DNA of 6,254 nucleotides, taken from contig CALHQU010000030.1 of NCBI GenBank assembly GCA_938038145.1, positions 1 to 6,254 on the forward strand, in the 5' to 3' direction. Of this stretch, positions 1 through 5,345 are shown one piece after another; position 1 is the stretch's first letter; each line of letters starts with the position of its first letter. The notes below the pieces were generated by a model. It was not told the DNA's origin. It saw only the letters and a list, made by a program, of their open reading frames with translations, and ran no database searches. This stretch comes from an uncultured Candidatus Saccharibacteria bacterium. GTDB taxonomy: Bacteria; Patescibacteriota; Saccharimonadia; Saccharimonadales; Saccharimonadaceae. Both the position numbers and the translations under genes were made by a program.

Positions 1-65
1 TTACCGAAGATATTCCAGAGGTGGTTAATTTAATTAAAAATCAGCGAACTTGTTGCGACCGATAA
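1..65 (+). CDS. C-terminal end of an unidentified plus-strand gene (5' end outside window)
   Basis: The only plus-strand frame open to the window edge reads from base 3 and ends at a TAA at 63-65, giving about 20 residues (TEDIPEVVNLIKNQRTCCDR). The other two plus frames stop within about 33 bases. The stop directly abuts the stop codon (66-68) of the minus-strand hypothetical gene, so the two genes converge with no spacer and no visible terminator hairpin. The fragment is too short to assign a function. It could also be a chance open stretch, although the mixed polar and hydrophobic composition is protein-like. Confidence 0.4.
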   Translation, partial: TEDIPEVVNLIKNQRTCCDR

Positions 66-545
66 TTATTTCTTAGGTTTCGGCTCAATCCAACAAATTC
101 CACCCTGACAAACCACTCGCTCTACGGCTGGATTGTACGTGCGCGGGTGGTTTTTATATCGGCGCGTAATCTCAAATCCCAGACCTCGCTTGCCATACGT
201 TGTTTGCTGCTTTCCCAGGGGCAACTGGCAGTGATAGTTATTTATAATGTCAATTGGATTAAACGAAATCACTTGCCCATCAACGTCCAAAAGCACCCAT
301 TCAGAAGCCTTAAACGGCGCCCATTTGTCCACTTTCGGTGCAATAGCCATTAGTGATTGATAAATTTCTTCTGCCGTAGCGTTTGATGGATCAAGGCCCA
401 AAGAGCGAATAATTGAATGTGCCCTGGCTAATATTTCCGCAATCAAGCGCACATCGCTATCATCCCTAGTCATCTGCCTAAGCTCAGTTAATGCTTGACG
501 CTTTTTCGCGTCACCGCCCAACAATTTTCCCAAATTTTGCGCCAT
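66..545 (-). CDS. Conserved-looking hypothetical protein, third gene of the aldolase-kinase operon
   Basis: I do not recognise this 159-residue protein. Residues 1-70 are charged and helix-rich (many Lys, Arg, Glu and Ala). Residues about 75-159 look like beta strands and turns, with a run ASEWVLLDVDGQVISFNP, then a Gly/Lys/Arg-rich stretch (GKRGLGFEITRRYKNH) and a C-terminal CQGGICW pair of cysteines before a Lys/Pro tail. There is no signal peptide or membrane segment, so it is probably cytoplasmic. The positive charge and paired cysteines would suit nucleic-acid or metal binding, but that is speculation. The ATG overlaps the stop of the upstream kinase by one base (TAATG), and an AAAGGG ribosome site at 553-558 lies 7 bases before the start. 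This supports the start and co-expression with the kinase and aldolase, so a role near sugar metabolism is possible but unproven. Confidence 0.75.
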   Translation of the reverse strand: MAQNLGKLLGGDAKKRQALTELRQMTRDDSDVRLIAEILARAHSIIRSLGLDPSNATAEEIYQSLMAIAPKVDKWAPFKASEWVLLDVDGQVISFNPIDIINNYHCQLPLGKQQTTYGKRGLGFEITRRYKNHPRTYNPAVERVVCQGGICWIEPKPKK

Positions 546-1507
546 TATAATTCCCTTTCTTGAATTGGCATAGCATGAAGCACTGTGCCAGCATATAAAA
601 TACCTGCTTTTGCACCAATCTTCATAACGACCGAGCTGGCATTCGCACTGCCCATAATTACAGAGTTTTTCAAATTACTACTTCGCGCCCACTCGCTCAA
701 AAATCCTGAAGCGAAAGCGTCGCCCGCACCAGTTCTGTCAATTGACGGCCTGTCGTCGTACATCAGCGCTCGCACAATAGTTTTTCCGTCGCTTGCAATT
801 GAACCATTTACGCCGTCCGTCACCAAAACAACTGGCACCAATCTTAATCCTCGCCGAACCAAAGTTTCCAAATCCTCGCCGGACACCAATTGCTGCATTT
901 CCTCTTTATTAAGCGTCAAGACGTCAACATCAGACAATAACCCCAGCAATTTATCCTTTTGCGCCAGCTCTTTCTTTCCGGGATTAAAGCAAATTTTCAT
1001 ATCGCGACGCTTGGCTTGCTGGAATAATTTATGAAGCATTGACATATTTCCCGCCAATGTTGAAACATATAGCCAATCCGCATCCTCTTCAGACAAATCA
1101 AAATCCGCCTCATGATAATGCGTCGAAGCGCCGCGGTATGTTAAAATTGTCCGCTCGCCATTTGAGGCTAATAGTAAAACTGAATATCCCGTGCTATATT
1201 TTGGCGAATATCGCACCAAATGCGTGTCAATATTTTCCTTGTCCAAATCCGCAATTACCGCCTGCCCCGCTGGATCATGACCGATTGCACCCATAAAACT
1301 AGCATAATGCCCTTGCCTGGAAAACGTTACCGCGGCGTTTGTAGCGCCACCGCCAGTCGAAAAATGAATCTGATTTACGTCGGCTTTCGCCCCCAAATCC
1401 AGTCGCGCAAAACAGTGTTCCGGACTTTCACAAACTGGCGTCAGTGCGTCTGATTGACTTAAAAATACGTCTTGAATAGCCGCACCAACGGTGATGATTT
1501 TCGCCAT
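545..1507 (-). CDS. PfkB-family (ribokinase-like) carbohydrate kinase
   Basis: This 320-residue cytoplasmic kinase transfers the ATP gamma-phosphate to a sugar or sugar phosphate. The N-terminus (IITVGAAIQDVFL) is the first beta strand and substrate-binding Asp region of the ribokinase fold. TGGGATNAA at 51-59 is PfkB signature 1 (sugar-binding di-glycine). NPGKKE at 175-180 and NKEE at 200-203 match the family's central phosphate and Mg-site motifs. DRTGAGDAFASGF at 257-269 is signature 2, with D263 as catalytic base and the GAG anion hole. Length is normal for the family. The ATG overlaps the aldolase stop by one base (TAATG), with AAAGG at 1518-1522 upstream. The substrate cannot be read from sequence: fructose 6-phosphate, sedoheptulose 7-phosphate, ribose or a nucleoside are all possible. 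Position directly after a bisphosphate aldolase favours a phosphosugar that becomes a ketose bisphosphate. I am confident of the family and unsure of the substrate. Confidence 0.9.
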   Translation of the reverse strand: MAKIITVGAAIQDVFLSQSDALTPVCESPEHCFARLDLGAKADVNQIHFSTGGGATNAAVTFSRQGHYASFMGAIGHDPAGQAVIADLDKENIDTHLVRYSPKYSTGYSVLLLASNGERTILTYRGASTHYHEADFDLSEEDADWLYVSTLAGNMSMLHKLFQQAKRRDMKICFNPGKKELAQKDKLLGLLSDVDVLTLNKEEMQQLVSGEDLETLVRRGLRLVPVVLVTDGVNGSIASDGKTIVRALMYDDRPSIDRTGAGDAFASGFLSEWARSSNLKNSVIMGSANASSVVMKIGAKAGILYAGTVLHAMPIQEREL

Positions 1508-2418
1508 TAAACCACCGCCTTTCTGACGGAATTAAACGCCTTAATCTTTGACTCCACCACTTCCTGTACGGCAGCATAAACTGGCGGCATCAATTTAACG
1601 ATAGCGTACTCGTTTGGATTTTCTCGCAAGGTTTTCTCCAAAGTCGTTCGGAAAGCGTAACGCATATCAGAATTGATATTGATTTTAGAAACGCCAATTT
1701 TCGCAGCATCCTCAAAATAATGCAGTGGCGTGCCAGACCCACCGTGTAACGAAATCTGACAATGAATCGCCTCACGAATGTCAGCCAACAAGTCCAAATC
1801 CAACACTTTCGGAACTGGATATTTGCCATGCAAATTACCAATCGCCGCCGCAAAAGTGTCAATTCCAGTCGCCTCGACAAACGCACGCGCACCCTCTGGC
1901 GTAGAGAAAGTCTTTTTTATCTCCTCGTAGTTTATATCTTCCGTATGAACATTTGAACTTCCGCCAAAATAATGCGGTTCAGATTCCACTAGCGCACCAG
2001 TAAACTTGGCATATTCAACAACTTCACGAGTCTTCGCAATAATTTCCTCATCAGAAGCGTTATGATTTGCCTGAGAAATGTCAATATGGATAAACTCATA
2101 TCCAGCGTCAATGGCTCGCTTACAGCCCTCAACTGTCGGACCGTGATCCAAATTCAAGTACATTTCAATTCCGTATTCAGCTTTATAATTGTCCACCAAA
2201 TCGCGAACGTTCTCTAGACCCATAGCTTTCACTTCGGCGTCGGAAACCTCAACCAACACTGGCGATTGAAGCTTTTGTGCCGCGCGTGCCACCGCAATCA
2301 ACGTCTCTTGATTGTCAATATTAAACGCCCCAACCGCAAAACGCTGCGCTCGTGTTCGCTGCATTAAATGACGCGCCCGCGTCGTGTTTTTCCGAATCTC
2401 TGAAATCGATAATCCCAT
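1507..2418 (-). CDS. fba: Class II (metal-dependent) fructose-bisphosphate aldolase
   Basis: The enzyme reversibly cleaves fructose 1,6-bisphosphate to dihydroxyacetone phosphate and glyceraldehyde 3-phosphate in the cytoplasm. The 303 residues form one TIM barrel of normal length. Catalytic and zinc residues are in order: NLDHG at 89-93 (catalytic D91, zinc ligand H92), E147 in the third strand region, IGNLHGKY at 193-200 (H197) and SLHGGSGTP at 223-231 (H225 plus phosphate loop). ININSD at 246-251 binds the second phosphate. Two regions depart from the textbook form: IDISQANHN at 112-120 replaces IDGSxLPFEEN, and SEPHYFGGSSNVHTED at 146-161 replaces the usual GELGxxGG loop. The fold and ligands are intact, but substrate preference could differ; sedoheptulose bisphosphate or tagatose bisphosphate are alternatives. 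It is first in its operon, with AGGGGG at 2423-2428 four bases before the ATG, and its own promoter. Confidence 0.93.
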   Translation of the reverse strand: MGLSISEIRKNTTRARHLMQRTRAQRFAVGAFNIDNQETLIAVARAAQKLQSPVLVEVSDAEVKAMGLENVRDLVDNYKAEYGIEMYLNLDHGPTVEGCKRAIDAGYEFIHIDISQANHNASDEEIIAKTREVVEYAKFTGALVESEPHYFGGSSNVHTEDINYEEIKKTFSTPEGARAFVEATGIDTFAAAIGNLHGKYPVPKVLDLDLLADIREAIHCQISLHGGSGTPLHYFEDAAKIGVSKININSDMRYAFRTTLEKTLRENPNEYAIVKLMPPVYAAVQEVVESKIKAFNSVRKAVV

Positions 2419-2439
2419 ACTGCCCCCTAAAATACTTAT

Positions 2440-2458
2440 GGTAATTATATCAATTACC
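2440..2458. promoter_or_regulatory. Perfect inverted repeat over the -10 box; candidate operator
   Basis: GGTAATT (2440-2446) and AATTACC (2452-2458) are exact reverse complements separated by 5 bases, and the centre contains most of the TATAAT -10 box of the aldolase promoter. A dimeric repressor bound here would block polymerase, so this is a reasonable operator candidate for sugar-metabolism control. The arms are AT-rich and partly constrained by the promoter sequence, so chance is not excluded. No second copy was seen at the rpiB promoter. Confidence 0.45.
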
Positions 2459-2472
2459 GCCCGCTATGCCAA
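2444..2472 (-). promoter_or_regulatory. Sigma-70-type promoter of the aldolase-kinase operon
   Basis: Read on the minus strand, TTGGCA (2467-2472) is followed after exactly 17 bases by TATAAT (2444-2449), a perfect -10 box and a near-consensus -35 box. The predicted start is near 2437, which gives a 5' leader of about 19 bases containing the AGGGGG ribosome site of the aldolase. The -35 box is only 5 bp from that of the divergent plus-strand promoter, so binding of polymerase at one may affect the other. Confidence 0.8.
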
Positions 2473-2477
2473 GAGAA

Positions 2478-2506
2478 TTGACATCATGTTGTTTTGGTGA
2501 TAATAT
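2478..2506 (+). promoter_or_regulatory. Sigma-70-type promoter with extended -10 for the small membrane protein
   Basis: A perfect TTGACA (2478-2483) is followed by 17 bases and TAATAT (2501-2506). The TG at 2498-2499 sits in the extended -10 position (TGA-TAATAT). The predicted start is near 2513. The -35 boxes of this promoter and the opposing aldolase promoter are 5 bp apart, giving a very compact divergent arrangement. Confidence 0.75.
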
Positions 2507-2517
2507 AAAATAACTTT

Positions 2518-2587
2518 TGCTCAAAGTTCGTCGAGGGGCAAAAGAGCCCTTTAGCTTTGAGCATTTTCTTCTCAGAAAGGAAGAAAA
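2518..2587 (+). promoter_or_regulatory. Structured 5' leader: nested hairpin followed by a second hairpin at the ribosome site
   Basis: TGCTCAAAG (2518-2526) pairs perfectly with CTTTGAGCA (2555-2563). Inside it, AGGGGC (2534-2539) pairs with GCCCTT (2546-2551) around an AAAAGA loop, with one G-U pair. The structure is followed at once by TTTTCTTC (2564-2571), which is both a U-rich tract, so hairpin plus tract resembles an attenuator, and the left arm of a second perfect 8-bp hairpin with GAAGAAAA (2580-2587). That right arm overlaps the ribosome site AAAGGAAG (2576-2583) before the ATG at 2590. Predicted transcription starts a few bases upstream. The layout fits control of transcription or translation by RNA folding. 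It matches no riboswitch class that I can recognise. Confidence 0.5.
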
Positions 2588-2589
2588 AA

Positions 2590-2829
2590 ATGCACCCTGT
2601 AGTTAAGATAACTGCCTTCGCAGGAAAAATACTCTTATTTGCCATCGTCCTACTATACATAGCATGGTTGGCAACACTAGACTACTTTTACGTAGCCTAC
2701 GGGCTGCCAGAGGCACTGACGTTCTTAGCGTTGAGTGTCACATTCCTCGTACTTATCTACGGGATGAGACGCCACAGCAGTTATCACACCTACGACCCCG
2801 AAGACAACTCCGAGGGTGACCGTGGATAA
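2590..2829 (+). CDS. Small two-helix membrane protein of unknown function
   Basis: The 79-residue product has two hydrophobic segments, about residues 13-31 (ILLFAIVLLYIAWLATL) and 41-58 (EALTFLALSVTFLVLIYG), joined by a short aromatic turn (DYFYVAYGLP). Lysines 6 and 13 before helix 1 and RRH at 60-62 after helix 2 suggest that both ends face the cytoplasm. The tail (69-79) is acidic. I do not recognise a family. The frame is open from a TTG at 2557, but the ATG at 2590 is preferred because AAAGGAAG (2576-2583) precedes it and the TTG lies inside the leader hairpin. It is the only complete plus-strand gene here and has its own promoter, leader and terminator, which argues that it is expressed. 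It lies between two metabolic operons, so a transport or regulatory partner role is possible but unsupported. Confidence 0.7.
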   Translation: MHPVVKITAFAGKILLFAIVLLYIAWLATLDYFYVAYGLPEALTFLALSVTFLVLIYGMRRHSSYHTYDPEDNSEGDRG

Positions 2830-2834
2830 CACAC

Positions 2835-2900
2835 ACCCGCCAGAACTACTTGCTTTGAGGTCTTTAATTAGATCTTGGCAGTAGCTCCTGGCGGGTTTTT
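2835..2900 (+). terminator. Rho-independent terminator with long, multi-tier hairpin
   Basis: ACCCGCCAG (2835-2843) pairs perfectly with CTGGCGGGT (2888-2896) and is followed by a T run (2896-2900). Inside, CTACT (2846-2850) pairs with AGTAG (2880-2884), and GAGGTCT (2857-2863) pairs with AGATCTT (2870-2876) around TTAATT, allowing G-U pairs. The GC-rich base and T run point to plus-strand termination of the small membrane gene. Its last T is the first base of the transketolase C-half stop codon (2900-2902). The minus-strand reading of the hairpin lacks a T run, so any role in ending the transketolase mRNA would be weaker. Confidence 0.8.
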
Positions 2901-3862
2901 CATTGGAGAAAATCAACAACACTGTGAGTAATTGAATCAACGTCCAAACCGTGCTTTTTCCATAATTCAGACATTTTGCCCGACTCACCAAACGTGTCAT
3001 TGACACCGATTCGCTTCATCTTTACCGGCAAATTCTCACTAAGAACTTCTGCCACGCTTGAGCCAAATCCACCAGCGATCTGCCCTTCTTCCGCCGTAAT
3101 AACAGCTTGGCATTTTTGAGCTGCGTCAAGTATCGCATCCTCGTCCAGCGGCTTAATCGTCGGAAAATGAATCACTTCCGCCTGAATGTCATATTCGCTT
3201 GCTAACTTTTCCGCTGCCAACAACAATTGATAAGTCATCACGCCGGTTCCAAACAAAGCAACATCTTTGCCGCGCCTCAACGTATAACTTTTTCCAATCT
3301 CAAAAGTAGATTGATTCAGGAATAGCGGCGTTTTTTCTCTCGGCAATCTTACATAATTCGGACGTTTATCTCCAGCCATTGCCGCCGCCATTAGCTTGGC
3401 TTCATTAGCATCACCAGGCGCCAAAACCACCATATTAGGCAAGCTTCGCATCAGCGCAATATCTTCCAACATTTGATGCGTCGCACCGTCCGGACCAACA
3501 TTAAGTCCCGTATGAGAACCTATCAGCTTGACCGGCTGATTGTTCAAGCAAATCGTCGTGCGAATCTGCTCCCAGTTGCGACCCGGGCTAAATGCCGCAT
3601 AACTGGCTGCAAACGGAATATTTCCCATAGCCGCCAGCCCAGACGCCACGGTAACCAAATTCTGTTCCGCCACACCAACTTCAATTGCCCGCGGTTTCCC
3701 GATTTCCTCATAAAACTTACCAAATCCAACGCTCTCCATTAAATCCGCACTCAGCGCCACCACCAAATTATTTTTCTTCGCAATATCCACCAAACCTTCG
3801 CCAAAACCCATCCGAATTGCCACAAGTTCCAAATTCTGCCAATTCTCCATTAAGAAACTCAT
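2900..3862 (-). CDS. tkt: Transketolase, C-terminal half (pyrimidine-binding and C-terminal domains)
   Basis: With its N-half partner, this 320-residue protein forms a thiamine-diphosphate transketolase that moves two-carbon ketol units between sugar phosphates. IEVGVAEQN at 60-68 carries the catalytic Glu (E66) that activates the thiamine aminopyrimidine ring. GPDGATHQ at 123-130 is the conserved loop of the pyrimidine domain. VALFGTGVM (about 201-209) and HFPTIKPLD (232-240) mark the C-terminal transketolase domain. The frame is open 24 codons further upstream, but that extension is Arg-rich and lies inside the N-half gene. The ATG at 3862 has a strong AAGGAGG (3869-3875) 6 bases before it and shares ATGA with the upstream stop, so I chose it. 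Split transketolases are known in archaea and many Patescibacteria. Split apulose-4-phosphate transketolase is a less likely alternative given the neighbours. Confidence 0.92.
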   Translation of the reverse strand: MSFLMENWQNLELVAIRMGFGEGLVDIAKKNNLVVALSADLMESVGFGKFYEEIGKPRAIEVGVAEQNLVTVASGLAAMGNIPFAASYAAFSPGRNWEQIRTTICLNNQPVKLIGSHTGLNVGPDGATHQMLEDIALMRSLPNMVVLAPGDANEAKLMAAAMAGDKRPNYVRLPREKTPLFLNQSTFEIGKSYTLRRGKDVALFGTGVMTYQLLLAAEKLASEYDIQAEVIHFPTIKPLDEDAILDAAQKCQAVITAEEGQIAGGFGSSVAEVLSENLPVKMKRIGVNDTFGESGKMSELWKKHGLDVDSITHSVVDFLQ

Positions 3863-4695
3863 TCGCCGCCTCCTTCGCTCAATTGAGAAAGCGCCCGCTC
3901 CGCTTCCTCGACGTTTGGAGATTTTCCATGCCAACGGTAATCGTATTCCATAAAATCAACACCACGACCAGGAACCGTATAGGCAATTATCACGCTCGGC
4001 TGCCGAGAGTTCTTTGCCTTATCAATCGCCCGAATTATCGCCGAATGATCATGCCCATCAATCTCCTGCGCATCCCAGCCAAAACTTCGCCATTTGTCCG
4101 CCAAATCACCTAGCGGCATCACCTTTTCCGTATCGCCACCAATCTGAATATTATTTCTATCAACAATAGCAATTAAATTCGACAGATTATATTTTTTCGC
4201 AAACATCGCCGCTTCCCAAATATTCCCTTCGTCAAGCTCGCCATCGCCCAAACTGCAGTAAACAAATCGCTCAGAATTGCCACCCAAATATTGCAATGAA
4301 TACGCCATGCCGGCCGCCTGACTTAGACCGCAGCCCAGAGGACCGCTAGTCGTTTCAATTCCTGGTAAGCTGCCGCGTTCTGGATGGCCTTGAAGCTTGG
4401 AGCCAAATTTTCGCAAATTAACCAGCTCTTTTTTGTCAAAAAATCCTCGCTCCGCCAGCGTGGCATATAAAAGTGGCGCATAATGACCGTTACCCATCAC
4501 GAAAATGTCCCGATCTTCCCAATTAGGATTCTCGGGATCTAATTGCATGGCGTGAAAATACAAAACCGCCATAACGTCAGCGAATCCCAAACAGCCAGCC
4601 GAATGACCTGAGCCAGCCTCGGATAGCTCGCGAATAACAGACTTTCGTAATTGTTGCGATATTTTCTTCAATTTCGCTATCTGGTCGACATTCAT
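3859..4695 (-). CDS. tkt: Transketolase, N-terminal half (thiamine diphosphate-binding domain)
   Basis: This 278-residue subunit supplies the pyrophosphate- and metal-binding domain. SGHSAGCLG at 29-37 (H31), GHYAPLLYA at 70-78 (H71) and LQGHPERG at 101-108 (H104) are active-site histidine motifs. The thiamine diphosphate motif starts at GDGELDEGNIWEA (150-162) and ends at DRNN (179-182), giving D151 and N181 as likely Mg ligands. HGKSP at 256-260 matches a substrate-contacting histidine loop. The protein ends where the pyrimidine domain would begin in a full-length (about 650-residue) enzyme. The two halves together have about 600 residues, so nothing major is missing. The ATG overlaps the rpe stop by one base (TAATG). 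I see no good ribosome site before it, so translation probably depends on coupling to rpe. Confidence 0.92.
   Translation of the reverse strand: MNVDQIAKLKKISQQLRKSVIRELSEAGSGHSAGCLGFADVMAVLYFHAMQLDPENPNWEDRDIFVMGNGHYAPLLYATLAERGFFDKKELVNLRKFGSKLQGHPERGSLPGIETTSGPLGCGLSQAAGMAYSLQYLGGNSERFVYCSLGDGELDEGNIWEAAMFAKKYNLSNLIAIVDRNNIQIGGDTEKVMPLGDLADKWRSFGWDAQEIDGHDHSAIIRAIDKAKNSRQPSVIIAYTVPGRGVDFMEYDYRWHGKSPNVEEAERALSQLSEGGGE
3869..3875 (-). promoter_or_regulatory. Strong ribosome-binding site that fixes the transketolase C-half start
   Basis: On the minus strand AAGGAGG lies 6 bases before the ATG at 3862, inside the last codons of the N-half gene. It is the best Shine-Dalgarno match in either operon. 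It rules against the longer open frame starting at 3934 and may help balance the two subunits of the split enzyme. Confidence 0.8.
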
Positions 4696-5345
4696 TAAAG
4701 CACGCTCGTTTTATTAATCTCCTGTTGCAATCTGGAGAAAATAGTGCGCGGATCTGACGATTTCTGAATAACGCCGCCAACGTTCAAAACGTTAACGCCG
4801 CCCTGAACCAAACTATACGCATTATCTACCGCCACTCCACCGTCCCAACCGATTTCAACACTAGGATTAATAACTTTAATAAGTCGTATTTTTTCTAGTT
4901 GCATCAAACTAGCAGTTCCACCAAATCGCCCCAGTTCACCGCTAAAAATCATCACATGATCTGCTATTTTTATCAATTCCTCAACCGTTCGCGGCACTGT
5001 CGGCTTTAATAGTGCCAGCCCTGCCATAATTCCAGCTTGGCGAATCTGCATAAGCGCAGTCTTCACATCCCCCGTCGCCTCTGCGTGAATAATAATCATA
5101 TGCGGCCTTAAGGCAATCAACTTCGGAATATACTCAGCAACATCATTAACCATCGCATGAATATCAATAGTCCAACCTTCCGGTGCCCACAATTCAGGAA
5201 TTCCAACCGTCAACGTCGGAGCAAATTCTCCATCAGAAATGTCAATATGCACACGCTCAGCAAAACCTGTTATTTTATCAACCTGCTCTTTGTATTGTTC
5301 GGCATTTTCTGCCAAAATTGCTGGTGCGATTACAGAGCTACTCAT
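4695..5345 (-). CDS. rpe: Ribulose-phosphate 3-epimerase (divergent)
   Basis: The enzyme interconverts ribulose 5-phosphate and xylulose 5-phosphate in the cytoplasm. It is a 216-residue TIM barrel of normal length. The metal-binding and acid-base residues are present: VHIDISDGEF at 32-41 (H33, D35), DIHAMV at 61-66 (H63) and GWDGGV at 166-171 (D168), corresponding to H32, D34, H65 and D176 of textbook enzymes as I recall them. IIIHAEA (84-90) is the usual central strand. Differences are IAPAIL at 6-11, where Ser normally replaces the second Ala, and FSGELGRFGGTAS at 134-146 in place of the conserved MxVNPGFGGQ loop. The epimerase call is favoured by the intact metal site and by neighbours rpiB and transketolase. 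Another epimerase of the family, for example allulose-6-phosphate 3-epimerase, is possible. The start shares ATGA with the rpiB stop. Confidence 0.88.
   Translation of the reverse strand: MSSSVIAPAILAENAEQYKEQVDKITGFAERVHIDISDGEFAPTLTVGIPELWAPEGWTIDIHAMVNDVAEYIPKLIALRPHMIIIHAEATGDVKTALMQIRQAGIMAGLALLKPTVPRTVEELIKIADHVMIFSGELGRFGGTASLMQLEKIRLIKVINPSVEIGWDGGVAVDNAYSLVQGGVNVLNVGGVIQKSSDPRTIFSRLQQEINKTSVL

Noticed and set aside
585..1034. 149-codon plus-strand open frame
   Set aside because: It is antisense to the PfkB kinase, whose motifs are intact, and its product is low-complexity Ser/Pro/Thr-rich with no recognisable domain.
2557..2589. TTG start extending the small membrane protein by 11 residues
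   Set aside because: The TTG lies in the right arm of the leader hairpin and has no ribosome site, and the added residues (SIFFSERKKK) are translated from the ribosome site itself. The ATG at 2590 is better placed.
2513..2900. A structured non-coding RNA such as tmRNA or RNase P RNA in the plus-strand unit
   Set aside because: The length is similar, but no tmRNA ends with CCA and no RNase P core motifs are present, whereas a clear two-helix protein with a ribosome site is.
2725..3006. 93-codon minus-strand open frame over the terminator and the small membrane gene
   Set aside because: It crosses the terminator hairpin and overlaps the end of transketolase out of frame, with no ribosome site and no family resemblance.
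3863..3934. N-terminal extension of the transketolase C-half by 24 residues
   Set aside because: It is Arg-rich, lies wholly inside the N-half gene and lacks homology to the family start, while the ATG at 3862 has AAGGAGG at ideal spacing and an ATGA overlap.
3685..4113. 142-codon plus-strand open frame across the transketolase junction
   Set aside because: It is a shadow of two confidently identified genes on the other strand; its product is Pro/Arg/Asn-rich with no family features.
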